Assembly: GCA_947493885.1 (NCBI GenBank)
Contig: CANLTE010000002.1
Coordinates: 682,001 to 746,000 of the forward strand
Reading direction: 5' to 3'
Source: an uncultured Maribacter sp.
GTDB taxonomy: Bacteria > Bacteroidota > Bacteroidia > Flavobacteriales > Flavobacteriaceae
DNA length: 64,000 bases
Below are positions 45,301 through 53,280 of the stretch, in pieces. Under the pieces are notes generated by a model, which saw nothing but the letters and a program-made list of their open reading frames with translations, was not told the origin of the DNA and made no database searches. The position numbers were made by a program, and so were the translations under genes. Position 1 is the first letter of the stretch, and every line of letters starts with the position of its first letter.

Positions 45301-45637
45301 CAAATCCCTGTCCTCCAGAATTACCAGAAACGGCAAAATGAATAACAGTTCCTGTATAGTTGTACCCATTTGCTGGAATGACTTGAGTTACATTAGGGTC
45401 TGTTGTACCGTTTGCTGCCATGTCTTCTCCCCAAGTCACGTAGCCAGAGGTGGTTTTAGCCATACTCTGATGGTAGGATGATATTAATACATCATCATTT
45501 GGGTTAAAAATGCCTTGACTTGTAATCGTAGGGCACTGTGAGTTTCCAATAAATGGTAATAACGTTAATGAAAACAGTAGCCATTGTTTAACAGTTAAGG
45601 CATACCTCTTCAAATGAGTTTTGAAATAATCTCTCAT
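39329..45637 (-). CDS. Giant SprB-like surface adhesin with tandem repeats and T9SS type B domain
   Basis: The 2102-residue protein has a signal peptide (about 1-33) and RCC1-like segments (about 40-420; [33 protein letters not shown]). After a central part with Ig-like text come six tandem cadherin-like repeats of ~103 residues, five nearly identical ([35 protein letters not shown]). Next are many acidic DxDxDGxxD calcium-binding repeats ([20 protein letters not shown]), four [20 protein letters not shown]-type units, and a type B sorting domain ([17 protein letters not shown] to YLYVNR). It is exported by the type IX system and probably works in gliding or attachment, with the PorP/SprF and PorE-like proteins encoded downstream. 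Confidence 0.92.
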   Translation of the reverse strand: MRDYFKTHLKRYALTVKQWLLFSLTLLPFIGNSQCPTITSQGIFNPNDDVLISSYHQSMAKTTSGYVTWGEDMAANGTTDPNVTQVIPANGYNYTGTVIHFAVSGNSGGQGFVATTDNLYAWGTVGESVNGNFVSGTSFAAMPGIPFSAADILNLHASSDVLFVLLNSGEIWVATTGTTSPNGNSSNDGTIWQQVQTSSGVPLTGAIQMTGNKYAGYALINNGDIYTWGNNVVLADGSGIQNLDFATLMTAPPVAVSYISSFTNDSGNTGVLALGTDTKIYGVGANTAGELITTGTGVVTTWTTIQASGGGDFTGALYLATSHTSEQYAGAAVITQGATTTDPNILYTWGVNNTNSLGQGGDATIQNPTIPASFTLGTDDPVAASVGGHATTFFNRANGGSICFVGHISNNSTGGLTTGDGSSFECIVPTGVELCGSILLISANDDSGSVVQGVGGTVITNVLSNDDRDGSVPNNTTVDLTQVNTSNPGVTLNTSNGAVNVTPLTPSGIYTLEYQICDAGSATNCKTAIATVTVLAPCSISAISSSNESTCNDNSTANNINDDTFTADITVTFTNKPTTGTLNLSGDATASISVTGLTSPHTFTGVTLPANGSAISLTATFSADVSCTLTDNAVVNAPFECSDENCPDVIPPGSPSAPIASGDISFDITNPGTNASAKTFNSITVGGETFTNLLVPDNISYSYTSESAGNQQIIENSVNGANITDPSSTFDPALISANTDRNLNHYFRNDNNIFATDYVNFEFNYDINAASNRYVVITERGGNNTMEIQAIDNNGDVIGTPQPITRVGQPGQTYIDTGIPNENGQTIHATVYPLTALVGSNVPINGVRLTQSGASGGDGGDGKVFIVYNPFFLTPPPTISLTTSVTQPTCPSNTGSINIIATSNGGGTLEYSINGASGPWQSSNTFTPGPGSYTAAVRYVGAPLCANIDSNSVTLTDAACNPGPVAGDENEATIQDVDIIIDLTNDDTDADGIDDSSIDLDPATPGQQSTISITNEGVYTDNSDGTITFNPDAAFTGTSTITYTVDDTLGATSNIANITVDVQAPPVANNDTTSTLTDTNVSIDLTDDDTDSDGTIDDTTIDLDPATPGQQSTISITNEGVYTDNGDGTITFDPEPTFNGVSTITYTVNDDEGNTSNIANITVDVQAPPVANNDTTSTLTDTNVSIDLTDDDTDSDGTIDDTTIDLDPATSGQQSTISITNEGIYTDNGDGTITFDPEPTFNGVSTITYTVNDNEGNTSNIANITVDVQATPVANNDAESTLTDTNVSIDLTDDDTDSDGTIDDTTIDLDPATSGQQSTISVTNEGVYTDNGDGTITFDPEPTFNGVSTITYTVNDDEGNTSNIANITVDVQAPPVANNDAESTLTDTNVSIDLTDDDTDSDGTIDDTTIDLDPATSGQQSTISITNEGVYTDNGDGTITFDPEPTFNGVSTITYTVNDDEGNTSNIANITVDVQAPPVANNDAESTLTDTNVSIDLTDDDTDSDGTIDVTTIDLDPATSGQQSTISITNEGIYTDNGDGTITFDPEPTFNGVSTITYTVNDNEGNTSNNANITVDVLPDHDRDGINDFIDLDDDNDGISDLDESNGIDPSADDDNDGVPNYLDDEPSNPLVGDTNGSVEPAYDFDGDGIPNHFDIDADNDGILDVNEASNGDLDTNNDGVIDSNDDGFSDTTDNGQADSTEGTTPTDTDGNPTDGPNFLDIDADDDGIPDNVEAQLTSAYIVPADTFDNVGLDTNYLGGLTPIDTDNDNIPDYVDLDSDGDGIDDVIEAGQGTFVGADADNDGLDDGFDDTPGNDVNNDLNTGAITTDNDDLPTTTEVDFREVADSDGDGVLDTKETEDGTDPNNPCDYIIASATVTVSGDYLIADCDGDGVINDQEIIDGTNPEDPCDYQTSSITLSQTGDYLISDCDGDGVTNGDELSDNTDPRDPCDFDVLNVTLDKTGDYLDADCDGDLVTNGQELNDGTNPEDPCSHIGGTIPSGVACDIIFENDLVQPNLNDGVFRITNIESFPENTVRIYNRWGVLVFETRGYDNGNNGFRGISNGRATITKEEALPVGVYFYVVDYTVNGEGRSKQGYLYVNR
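40907..42755 (-). repeat. 309-bp tandem repeat array inside the adhesin gene
   Basis: Five near-identical units of exactly 309 bp (boundaries near 40907, 41216, 41525, 41834, 42143 and 42452) and one diverged copy up to about 42755. The repeated stretch GCTTGAACATC starts at 41211, 41520, 41829, 42138 and 42447, all 309 bp apart. Units differ by a few substitutions only. The period is a multiple of 3, so unequal recombination would change copy number without breaking the frame. Confidence 0.95.
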
Positions 45638-45857
45638 AGAATTATATAGTTAATGGTTTAATCTTTAAATACCATATTACTATGATATTTATTAGTAGGG
45701 CGAAAGTAAGTATGAGAATATTTACTAGTAAGTAAATGTTGCCTTTTAAAGGCGAGGTGTATGTGAAAGCCTCTTTTTTGTATATCAGAAGAACACTTAA
45801 GTGCTATTCGTCGATAGATTTCTATAAACACGGAGTTACAAGATGGTAGTATTTGCG

Positions 45858-47282
45858 TTATTTTTTAGCAGATAACCCTAAAGAAATTCCTTTTTTTAGC
45901 ATGAATTTATGAGCTGCCTCATATTCATTAGGAATTTCGCCATCCAAAATAGCTTCCTTAATGGCTTCTTTAATTATACCTATTTCTTTAGATGGTTTTA
46001 AGTTAAAGGTCATCATGATTTCTTCACCCGAAACTGGAGGTTGAAAATTACGAACGTGATCACGAGCCTCTACTTCCTCAATTTTTTGACGAACAAGCTT
46101 AAAGTTGTTTTTGTACTTCTTTTGTTTTTTAGCATTTTTAGTAGTAATGTCGGCTTCACAAAGCGTCATCAAGTCGTTTACAGAGTCACCAGCATCAAAA
46201 ATTAATCTTCTTACGGCGGAATCTGTTACGAAATCTTCCGCTAATACAATGGGACGAGAACTCATTAATACCATCTTTTGAACAAATTTCATTTTGTCAT
46301 TCAGAGGCATTCGTAAACGCTTAAATAGTTTATATACCATTTTAGAACCTACAAATTCATGTCCATGAAATGTCCATCCAATTTTTTTATGAAATTTTTT
46401 TGTTGGCGCTTTTCCAATATCGTGCAATAGAGCTGCCCAACGCAACCATACATTATCTGTGGTTAGAGCAATATTGTCTACAACTTCTAGAGTGTGCCAA
46501 AAATTATCTTTATGTCGTTGTCCTTCTATTTCTTCAATGCCTTGAAGAGCTGTTAGCTCTGGCATAATAATAGGTAGCAAATTGGTTTTGTTTAGTAGTG
46601 CTAGACCAATAGAAGGTTTTTTACTTGCAAGAATTTTATGAAGTTCATCAACAATACGTTCGTTAGAAATAATATTAATTCGTTCTGAATTATTTGTTAT
46701 GGCTTGTAATGAATTCAGTTCTATATTAAAACTTAACTGTGTAGCAAAACGAATTGCTCGCATCATTCTTAAGGGGTCATCAGAGTAAGTTATGCTTGGT
46801 TCTAAAGGTGTTTTTATAAGTTTATTTTCTAAGTCTTCAATTCCATTAAAAGGGTCTACCAAATCTCCAAAGGAGTTTTCGTTTAATGACAGTGCTAGTG
46901 CGTTAATGGTAAAATCTCTTCTTTTTTGGTCATCTTCAAGAGTCCCATTTTCTACAATAGGATTTCTACTGTCTTCATTGTAACTTTCTTTTCGAGCACC
47001 AACAAATTCAATTTCAAGGTCTTGAAACCTAAGCATTGCGGTGCCATAGTTTTTAAAAACAGTTACTTCTGGTTTGTTAGGTAATTTTAAGGCAACTGCT
47101 TTGGCAAGTTCAATACCACTTCCAACAGCAACAATATCAATGTCTTTTGCTTTACCACGGTTAAGGATATGGTCGCGTACAAAACCACCAATTACATAAG
47201 TTTCTATACCGCATTCTTTTGCGGTTTCTTTTAAAATAGAAAAAACTGGATGTTGAAGTGCTTTTGAATGATTTTGTTGCAT
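45858..47282 (-). CDS. cca: CCA tRNA nucleotidyltransferase / poly(A) polymerase family with HD domain
   Basis: The 474-residue protein adds or repairs the 3' CCA of tRNA. The nucleotidyltransferase head has VIGGFVRDHILNRGKAKDIDIVAVGSG (G32 to D49), RRDFTINALALSLNE and DDPLRMMRAIRFATQLSF. The C-terminal half has an HD phosphohydrolase domain (WLRWAALLHDIGKAPTKKF, FHGHEFVGSKM). This class II form with an HD domain is usual in Bacteroidota. It is the last gene of the leftward dapD-GT-tsaC-cca operon, 2 bp after tsaC. Confidence 0.92.
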   Translation of the reverse strand: MQQNHSKALQHPVFSILKETAKECGIETYVIGGFVRDHILNRGKAKDIDIVAVGSGIELAKAVALKLPNKPEVTVFKNYGTAMLRFQDLEIEFVGARKESYNEDSRNPIVENGTLEDDQKRRDFTINALALSLNENSFGDLVDPFNGIEDLENKLIKTPLEPSITYSDDPLRMMRAIRFATQLSFNIELNSLQAITNNSERINIISNERIVDELHKILASKKPSIGLALLNKTNLLPIIMPELTALQGIEEIEGQRHKDNFWHTLEVVDNIALTTDNVWLRWAALLHDIGKAPTKKFHKKIGWTFHGHEFVGSKMVYKLFKRLRMPLNDKMKFVQKMVLMSSRPIVLAEDFVTDSAVRRLIFDAGDSVNDLMTLCEADITTKNAKKQKKYKNNFKLVRQKIEEVEARDHVRNFQPPVSGEEIMMTFNLKPSKEIGIIKEAIKEAILDGEIPNEYEAAHKFMLKKGISLGLSAKK

Positions 47283-47284
47283 TG

Positions 47285-47845
47285 CTATTTTCTAATCACT
47301 CTTACCGTACCGTCATTACTTAATTTAATAATAGAAGAAGGTGATTTTATTTGATTTTCTGGCTGCAAACTTACGATATAGTCTACACCTTTTAAAATTA
47401 CATCGCTAATTTCGGCATAGTTTTCAGGTGTGTTTTCTCCTGAAATGTTTGCAGATGTAGATACTATAGGTTTTTTAAAATTACCAATCAAATATTTACA
47501 AAATTTATCAGAAGCTATTCTAATAGCAATAGTATTGTCATCCGCAATGAGGTTTTTAGCTATTCCTTTTGGATTGTCATAGACAATAGTTGTTGGTTTT
47601 GTAGCTAAATCTATAATATCATATGCAACATCTGGTACCTCTTCAATATACCTTTCTAGCATTGCATCGTTGGATACTAGGCAAATAAGAGCTTTACTAT
47701 CATTACGCTGTTTTAAATCATAAACTTTTTTAACAGCTTCAGGATTGGTCGCATCGCAACCTATTCCCCAAACTGTATCGGTTGGGTATAGAATAAGGCC
47801 TCCGTTTGCTAGAATTTCGGTGCATTTTTTGATATCTTCTTGCAT
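47285..47845 (-). CDS. tsaC: L-threonylcarbamoyladenylate synthase (Sua5/YrdC type)
   Basis: The 186-residue protein makes threonylcarbamoyl-AMP, the first intermediate for the t6A37 modification of ANN-decoding tRNAs. It has the YrdC signature GGLILYPTDTVWGIGCDAT (about residues 15-33), VKKVYDLKQRNDSKALI, the catalytic/binding lysine-arginine set KxR in that segment, and KPIVSTSANISGENTP. There is no C-terminal Sua5 extension. It lies 4 bp after a glycosyltransferase gene and 2 bp before cca, joining two tRNA-maturation genes. Confidence 0.93.
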   Translation of the reverse strand: MQEDIKKCTEILANGGLILYPTDTVWGIGCDATNPEAVKKVYDLKQRNDSKALICLVSNDAMLERYIEEVPDVAYDIIDLATKPTTIVYDNPKGIAKNLIADDNTIAIRIASDKFCKYLIGNFKKPIVSTSANISGENTPENYAEISDVILKGVDYIVSLQPENQIKSPSSIIKLSNDGTVRVIRK

Positions 47846-47849
47846 GGTA

Positions 47850-48941
47850 TCAACTGTTTGTCAAATATGTTTTTACTTGATTTAGGATGTTCTTTTTATT
47901 AAAGTTTTGTTGTATAAAATGTAAACCTTGTTCACCCATATTTGTTTGCAGGTTTGGGTTTTCATTTAACTTTATAATGGCATCAACAAAAGCTTCAATA
48001 TTTTCTGGAGGAGTTAAAAAACCTGTGTTATTATGTTGGACAACTTCAGGGTTACTACTTACATTAAAGGCAACAATTGGTTTTTTGCATAACGAAGCTT
48101 CTGCTAATACATAACCAAAACCTTCCCAATGCGATGGTAGCAAGAAAACATCTCCACTTTCCATAAAAGCTTTAGGGTCATCAATAAAACCCAACAATTC
48201 CACTTTTTTTTCGACCTTGAGTTTTTGAATTAAAGTTTCAAGGTCTCCTCTTAAGCTCCCCTCCCCTCCAATTAAAAGTTTAAAATTGATATTCCTGTTT
48301 TGTAGCTCCCTGGCAGCATGAATTAAAAACTCTTGATTTTTTTGATATTCAAGTCTCCCGAGATTAGTTAATACAAGTTCATCTTTGGTTTTAGTATAGT
48401 ATAACTTCGAAGACACTTTTTGAAGAAAAGCGTCAATATCAATTCCATTATAGATTACGGTAATTTTTTCTTTTGGAAAAAGGGTCTTGTTATTTTGTAG
48501 TACTGTTTGTTTTGTTGCTTTAGAATTGGCCAAAATATCAGTAACAATTTCTTTAAAATAAAATCGATTTAGAAAACTGTTCTTTATGGGTATAGCACTC
48601 CCTCTGCGATAAATAATTCGGTTAACGTTAGCTTTTTTTGCGGCTAATCCGGCGAGTTTTAAGTCATTAGAAAGGTTAATGATTATGGCTTCTGTATTAT
48701 GTTTTTTAATAACCTTTTTTACTTTATTAACCTTAAAGGGGTTTAAAAAACTGAGGTTTCCAACAGTAATTCCAATAAATGGAATGTTTAGTTGTTTTAG
48801 TTTTTTCAGGAGCACACTTTTTTCATGGGCGACAACTAGCACATTATATCCATTTTGATGCATGTATAAACTAGCTTCTAAATGCCATTTTTCGCCACCA
48901 CCCCAAGCTATTGCACTATTGAAGAAAACAATGTTTTTCAT
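47850..48941 (-). CDS. Glycosyltransferase family 4 protein (first)
   Basis: The 363-residue GT-B enzyme has an N-terminal Rossmann domain (NIVFFNSAIAWGGGEKWHLEASLYM) and a C-terminal nucleotide-sugar domain with LGRLEYQKNQEFLIHAA, LLIGGEGSLRGDLE and SHWEGFGYVLAEASLCKKPIVAFN, whose EGFGYVLAE is the GT4 E-x7-E motif. The sugar and acceptor are unknown, but neighbouring GT2 and GT4 genes suggest lipopolysaccharide core or capsule assembly. Its start overlaps the end of the next upstream GT gene by 4 bp. Confidence 0.9.
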   Translation of the reverse strand: MKNIVFFNSAIAWGGGEKWHLEASLYMHQNGYNVLVVAHEKSVLLKKLKQLNIPFIGITVGNLSFLNPFKVNKVKKVIKKHNTEAIIINLSNDLKLAGLAAKKANVNRIIYRRGSAIPIKNSFLNRFYFKEIVTDILANSKATKQTVLQNNKTLFPKEKITVIYNGIDIDAFLQKVSSKLYYTKTKDELVLTNLGRLEYQKNQEFLIHAARELQNRNINFKLLIGGEGSLRGDLETLIQKLKVEKKVELLGFIDDPKAFMESGDVFLLPSHWEGFGYVLAEASLCKKPIVAFNVSSNPEVVQHNNTGFLTPPENIEAFVDAIIKLNENPNLQTNMGEQGLHFIQQNFNKKNILNQVKTYLTNS

Positions 48942-50056
48942 TTTAATACTGATTTATAGATTTCGTAAATATTTTGGGTTACGTTTTCAGTATTAAATCG
49001 TTGCACATATTGGTAACCTTTTTCTTTTATTTCATCTCTTTTTTCAGGATTTTCTAAAAGGTATGTGATTTTTTCCCGTAAATCATTGTGATTTTTTGGC
49101 GAAACGTAAATTGAGTTTGGGCCGCCTGCTTCTGAAAAACAACTTCCTGTACTAGATATAACAGGAGTTTTACTGTATAATGCTTCTATAATAGGAATGC
49201 CAAACCCTTCGAAAATAGAAGGGTAAATAAAAACAGTTGCTAGTTGATATATAACCGCTAAATCAATAATAGGAACGTTTTTCAGAAATATTACTTTATC
49301 ATTTAAGTCATTTTTTTTTATATATTCCTTTATTCCATCACTGTATTTAGTTTCCCTTCCTACTAAGATTAGTTTAGTATTAATTTTTTTTACGGCTTTT
49401 ACTATGGAAAAAGCATTTTTACGTTCTTCTAGGGTGCCAACGTTTAGAAGAAATTCTTTAGGGAGCTGATATTTTTGTTTTACTTTTTCTTTTTGAGTAT
49501 TGTCATATTCGTTTTTGAAAGCATCGTTACAGGTTTGGTATACAACCTTTATTTTAGAGGCTTCAATTTTTAAATACTTAATAATATCTGCTTTTGTTTG
49601 TTCACTTATAGCAACCACAATATCTGCGTTTACGGCTGCTTTTTTGAATTTTAAGAAGTGAATTTTTCTATCGAAAAAAGAATACAATTCCGGATACCTA
49701 ACAAAGATTAAATCATGAATGGTAACAATACTTTTTATGTTTTGTTTTTTTAAGCCAGAAGGAATTTCTCCAGATAAACCATGAAAAAGGACTATGCTAT
49801 CGCTAACTAAATCATTTACAATTGCTTTTTGACGCCAGTAATTTTTAAATTTTTTATAAAATGGTGTTGAGGGAAGCTTTTCGGTAACGTTATTGGCAGC
49901 TACAGAAAATATTTTTTTTTGACTCGGCTTTGGGTTATATAAGTAATACTCGTTTTTTGGATAGAGCGTACTTAAAGATTTAATTAAATCTCTTCCATAG
50001 TTTCCCAAGCCAGTAGTATTGTGAAAAACCCGCTTAGCCTCGAAACCTATTTTCAT
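48938..50056 (-). CDS. Glycosyltransferase family 4 protein (second)
   Basis: The 372-residue GT-B enzyme has an N-terminal part with GFEAKRVFHNTTGLGNYGRDLIKSL and VTIHDLIFVRYPELY, followed by NVGTLEERKNAFSIVKAV, ILVGRETKYSDGI and the C-terminal PSIFEGFGIPIIEALYSKTPVIS containing the E-x7-E pattern. The GLGNYGRDL opening is typical of mannosyl- or rhamnosyl-type GT4 enzymes; the real sugar is not known. It overlaps both neighbours by 4 bp (48938-48941 and 50053-50056), so the three GT genes are translationally coupled. Confidence 0.9.
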   Translation of the reverse strand: MKIGFEAKRVFHNTTGLGNYGRDLIKSLSTLYPKNEYYLYNPKPSQKKIFSVAANNVTEKLPSTPFYKKFKNYWRQKAIVNDLVSDSIVLFHGLSGEIPSGLKKQNIKSIVTIHDLIFVRYPELYSFFDRKIHFLKFKKAAVNADIVVAISEQTKADIIKYLKIEASKIKVVYQTCNDAFKNEYDNTQKEKVKQKYQLPKEFLLNVGTLEERKNAFSIVKAVKKINTKLILVGRETKYSDGIKEYIKKNDLNDKVIFLKNVPIIDLAVIYQLATVFIYPSIFEGFGIPIIEALYSKTPVISSTGSCFSEAGGPNSIYVSPKNHNDLREKITYLLENPEKRDEIKEKGYQYVQRFNTENVTQNIYEIYKSVLK

Positions 50057-50814
50057 TTTTGCTTGTCTTGAAGTTCTTTAACTTTTATATATTTTACAAA
50101 AGTACCAAAAGCAGCAAATATAGAGATGGTGAAGCCTGTGTATCCATCTAAAAAACCTTTATTTATAATAAAGCTTTTAATAAATTTCCACCAAGGGTTA
50201 ACAAGAATTTTAAAATACCCAACTTTTTTTTTGTTTTTGGCGATATGACTTTGCGCCGCAATGGTTGTAAAGTAATCTACTTTTTGCAAATGTTCGCTTC
50301 GAGTATCGTAAGCCCAATGCAAAAGATCTCCCTTTAATTTTCCTTTACTAGTACCCTGATTTAATTCCAGAAAATCGTGAGGGTTTTTTCCAATCCATTT
50401 ACCAGAATCTTTTTTTATGAGTCGTATTCTTGAGTCTGGGTACCAATTTGTGTGTCTAACCCATTTACCACAATAATTATTGAGTCTGTTTAACTCATAA
50501 CCATCGAACTTTAGGTTATTTTTTATACTTAAAATGTGTTTTTGTAGTTCAGGTGATAGGGCTTCATCACCATCTAATGAAAGCACATATTCGTGAGAAG
50601 CACGTTGTAGCGCAAAGTTTTTTTGTTCTAGATAACCTAAAAACTTTTGCTCTATAAAAACAACGTTAAACTTCTCACAAATTTGTTTTGTCTTATCTGT
50701 AGAAAATGAATCTACAACAACGATTTCATCAACAACATTTATTAATGAAGATAAACACTTTTCAATATACTGCTCTTCATTAAAGGTTATAATGACACCG
50801 GAAATTTTACTCAT
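50053..50814 (-). CDS. Glycosyltransferase family 2 protein (WaaE/KdtX-like)
   Basis: The 253-residue GT-A enzyme has the N-terminal nucleotide-sugar domain SGVIITFNEEQYIEKCLSSL, DEIVVVDSFSTDKTKQICE, FALQRASHEYVLSLDGDEAL with its D-x-D metal site, and a C-terminal part YFTTIAAQSHIAKNKKK then a hydrophobic segment. It resembles LPS core glucosyltransferases of the WaaE/KdtX type. Donor and acceptor are not proven. It is the first of three coupled glycosyltransferase genes and lies 13 bp after dapD. Confidence 0.9.
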   Translation of the reverse strand: MSKISGVIITFNEEQYIEKCLSSLINVVDEIVVVDSFSTDKTKQICEKFNVVFIEQKFLGYLEQKNFALQRASHEYVLSLDGDEALSPELQKHILSIKNNLKFDGYELNRLNNYCGKWVRHTNWYPDSRIRLIKKDSGKWIGKNPHDFLELNQGTSKGKLKGDLLHWAYDTRSEHLQKVDYFTTIAAQSHIAKNKKKVGYFKILVNPWWKFIKSFIINKGFLDGYTGFTISIFAAFGTFVKYIKVKELQDKQK

Positions 50815-50827
50815 TACAATGCTTTAT

Positions 50828-51643
50828 TTACACGGCAACGTCATACTCTCTTAAGGCATCGTTTAACGATGTTTTTTTGTTTGTACTTTCTTTACGCTTA
50901 CCAATAATTAAAGCGCAAGGTACATTATATTCTCCAGCCGCAAATTTCTTTGTGTAACTTCCAGGGATAACTACTGATCTGGCAGGAACTAAACCTTTTC
51001 TTTCCACAGGTTCGTCACCTGTTACATCAATTATTTTTGTTGAGGCAGTAAGAACAACATTTGCTCCTAAAACTGCTTCGGTTTCTACACGAACGCCTTC
51101 AACAACAATACACCTTGAACCTATAAAAGCATTATCCTCAATAATTACGGGTGCAGCTTGCAATGGCTCTAAAACACCACCAATACCAACACCTCCACTA
51201 AGGTGAACGTTTTTTCCTATTTGTGCACAACTACCAACTGTAGCCCAAGTATCAACCATTGAACCTTCATCAACATAAGCTCCAATGTTTACATAACTAG
51301 GCATTAATATTGTGCCTGGAGAAATGTATGAACCATGTCTTGCAACAGCATTTGGAACAACGCGAATTCCCTTTTCTGCGTAACCTCTTTTTAAAGGCAT
51401 TTTATCATGGTATTCAAAAATACCAGCCTCTAAAGTTTCCATTTTTTGTATTGGGAAATACATTACAACACCTTTTTTTACCCACTCATTTATTTGCCAT
51501 CCATTAGCAGTTGGTTCGGCACAACGTAATTTTCCAGCATCAAGTAAATTAATAACTTCTCTAATTGCATTTTGGGTAGCTTCGTCTTTTAACAATTCTC
51601 TGTTATCCCAAGCTTTTTCTATAATTTGTTGTAAGTTTTCCAT
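50828..51643 (-). CDS. dapD: Tetrahydrodipicolinate N-succinyltransferase
   Basis: DapD transfers succinyl from succinyl-CoA in the diaminopimelate/lysine pathway. The 271-residue trimeric left-handed beta-helix protein has VRVVPNAVARHGSYISPGTIL-like opening text, then hexapeptide repeats (VNIGAYVDEGSMVDTWATVGSC, QIGKNVHLSGGVGIGGVLEP, APVIIEDNAFIGSRCIVVEG) and the C-terminal RSVVIPGSYTKKF. Here it heads an operon with three glycosyltransferase genes, tsaC and cca. A -7-like promoter box lies at 51664-51671. Confidence 0.95.
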   Translation of the reverse strand: MENLQQIIEKAWDNRELLKDEATQNAIREVINLLDAGKLRCAEPTANGWQINEWVKKGVVMYFPIQKMETLEAGIFEYHDKMPLKRGYAEKGIRVVPNAVARHGSYISPGTILMPSYVNIGAYVDEGSMVDTWATVGSCAQIGKNVHLSGGVGIGGVLEPLQAAPVIIEDNAFIGSRCIVVEGVRVETEAVLGANVVLTASTKIIDVTGDEPVERKGLVPARSVVIPGSYTKKFAAGEYNVPCALIIGKRKESTNKKTSLNDALREYDVAV

Positions 51644-51663
51644 TTCCTAATTTATATTTTGAA

Positions 51664-51671
51664 CAAATATA
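51664..51671 (-). promoter_or_regulatory. -7 promoter box of the dapD operon
   Basis: On the minus strand TATATTTG matches TAnnTTTG, 20 bp before the dapD start. No clear TTTG at 17-19 bp upstream. Confidence 0.45.
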
Positions 51672-51744
51672 AGTTGAAGTATGGAATTCGTCTTTCTATT
51701 TTACAGTTATAACAATTTATGGCTATTTTTGGCAAAAATTTGTT

Positions 51745-52155
51745 TTGGGTAGAATTGTAGCTTTAGATTATGGAAAAAAGAGGACGGGAATAGCTGTGAC
51801 AGATGAGTTACAGTTAATTGCCTCGGGTCTTACTACTGTTGCTTCGCACGAGTTAATTAACTTTCTTCAAGAATATATTCAAAAAGAAAAGGTAGAAATT
51901 TTTGTTGTTGGAGAACCTAAACAAATGAATAATACACCATCAGAGTCTGAGGAGTTTATCGTTCCGTTTTTAAAACAGCTACAGAAAAAGATTCCTGAGA
52001 TACCAGTGGTACGACATGATGAACGTTTTACTTCAAAAATGGCTTTTCAAAGTATGATTGATGGAGGTTTGAAGAAAAAACAGCGACAAAACAAGGCATT
52101 AGTTGATGAAATTAGTGCAACAATTATTTTACAAGCATACTTAAATAAAAAGTAA
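51745..52155 (+). CDS. ruvX: Putative pre-16S rRNA nuclease / Holliday junction resolvase (YqgF)
   Basis: The 136-residue RNase H-fold protein starts GRIVALDYGKKRTGIAVTDE (catalytic D8), then IFVVGEPKQMNN and VRHDERFTSKMAFQSM, with a final DEISATIILQAYL; these are the conserved YqgF/RuvX elements for 5' maturation of 16S rRNA. It appears to start at TTG 51745, because there is no ATG in frame upstream before a stop and the next ATG would remove the catalytic strand. It abuts the peptide deformylase gene with no gap and diverges from dapD. Confidence 0.92.
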   Translation: MGRIVALDYGKKRTGIAVTDELQLIASGLTTVASHELINFLQEYIQKEKVEIFVVGEPKQMNNTPSESEEFIVPFLKQLQKKIPEIPVVRHDERFTSKMAFQSMIDGGLKKKQRQNKALVDEISATIILQAYLNKK

Positions 52156-52746
52156 ATGATATTACCTATTGTAGCCTATGGAGATCCAGTTTTACGAAAA
52201 GTTGCTGGAGATATCGATAAAGATTATGACAAATTACCGGAGCTAATTTTAAATATGTGGGAGACTATGTATAATGCGCATGGTGTTGGGTTAGCTGCTC
52301 CGCAAATAGGAAAACCCATTCGTTTGTTTTTGGTAGATACTACTCCGTTTGCAGATGATGAAGATTTATCAGAAAAAGAACAAAAGCAATTAGATGGGTT
52401 TAAAAAAGTGTTTATTAACGCTAAAATAGAGGAGGAAACAGGTGAGGAGTGGGTTTTTAACGAAGGTTGCTTAAGTATTCCGGATGTTCGCGAAGACGTA
52501 TCTAGAAAGGGAACAATAAAAGTGCATTACTTTGATGAAAATTTTAAGGAGTATACTGAAACTTTTGACGGACTTTTGGCAAGGGTTATTCAGCACGAAT
52601 ATGATCATATTGAAGGTGTTTTGTTTACGGATAAACTGTCTTCATTGAAAAAGAGGTTAATAAAAGGGAGACTTACAAACATTTCTAAGGGAAAAATAAA
52701 GGTAGACTATCGTATGCGTTTTCCAGCTTTAAAAAAAGGACGTTAA
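52156..52746 (+). CDS. def: Peptide deformylase
   Basis: Def removes the formyl group from new proteins, using a divalent metal. The 196-residue protein has all three motifs: GVGLAAPQIG (43-52), EGCLSIPD with metal ligand C105, and QHEYDHIEGVLF with metal ligands H147 and H151 and catalytic E148. The insert DTTPFADDEDLSEKEQKQ between motifs 1 and 2 is common in Bacteroidota. It starts on the base after the ruvX stop, so the two are translationally linked. Confidence 0.96.
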   Translation: MILPIVAYGDPVLRKVAGDIDKDYDKLPELILNMWETMYNAHGVGLAAPQIGKPIRLFLVDTTPFADDEDLSEKEQKQLDGFKKVFINAKIEEETGEEWVFNEGCLSIPDVREDVSRKGTIKVHYFDENFKEYTETFDGLLARVIQHEYDHIEGVLFTDKLSSLKKRLIKGRLTNISKGKIKVDYRMRFPALKKGR

Positions 52747-52801
52747 ATTAGTTTGTATTTAAAGAAAATGTGCATATTTGCGGTCTTAAAATAATTGATA
52801 C

Positions 52802-53224
52802 ATGGGGTTAGATAAGATTTTATCCATTGCAGGTAAACCAGGTTTGTTTAAGTTGCTTACTCAAACAAGGTCAGGTTTTGTAGCAGAATCGTTAATAGAT
52901 AATAAAAGAGTAAGTGTAGGTTTGCGAAGTAATGTAAGCGTACTTTCTGAAATAGCTATTTATACTTTGGACGAAGAACTTCCATTGAGAGAAGTTTTTG
53001 TAAAGATTCAGGAAAAAGAAAATGGAGGAAAAACTTCAATTGGGCATAAGGAGGAAAAAATAAAGTTGGAAGAATATTTTTTTGAAGTACTTCCCAACTA
53101 CGATGAAGATAGGGTATATTCTAGCGACATTAAAAAGGTTATTCAGTGGTATAATCTTTTACATGATAACGGTATCGTAGATTTTTCTGAAGAAAAGGAA
53201 ACTGTTAATTCCGAAGAGGAGTAA
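52802..53224 (+). CDS. DUF5606 family protein
   Basis: The 140-residue cytoplasmic protein begins with DKILSIAGKPGLFKLLTQTRSGFVAESL (about residues 4-31), the mark of DUF5606, then VGLRSNVSVLSEIAIYTL and an acidic C-terminal region DEDRVYSSDIKKVIQWYNLLHDNGI. The family is confined to Bacteroidota and has no known function. It lies 55 bp after def and ends at a perfect palindromic terminator. A near-consensus -7 box (CATATTTG at 52773-52780, with TTTG 17 bp upstream) suggests it can be transcribed on its own. Confidence 0.85.
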   Translation: MGLDKILSIAGKPGLFKLLTQTRSGFVAESLIDNKRVSVGLRSNVSVLSEIAIYTLDEELPLREVFVKIQEKENGGKTSIGHKEEKIKLEEYFFEVLPNYDEDRVYSSDIKKVIQWYNLLHDNGIVDFSEEKETVNSEEE

Positions 53225-53236
53225 AAATGTTTATAT

Positions 53237-53280
53237 AAAAAATTAAAGAGCCTTCAATATTGAAGGCTCTTTAATTTTTT
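53237..53280. terminator. Long perfect palindromic terminator
   Basis: Two 22-bp arms (53237-53258 and 53259-53280) are perfectly complementary with no extra loop: A6, TTAAAGAGCCTTCAAT and its mirror, then T6. It serves DUF5606 on the + strand and the GH20 gene on the - strand. Confidence 0.95.
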
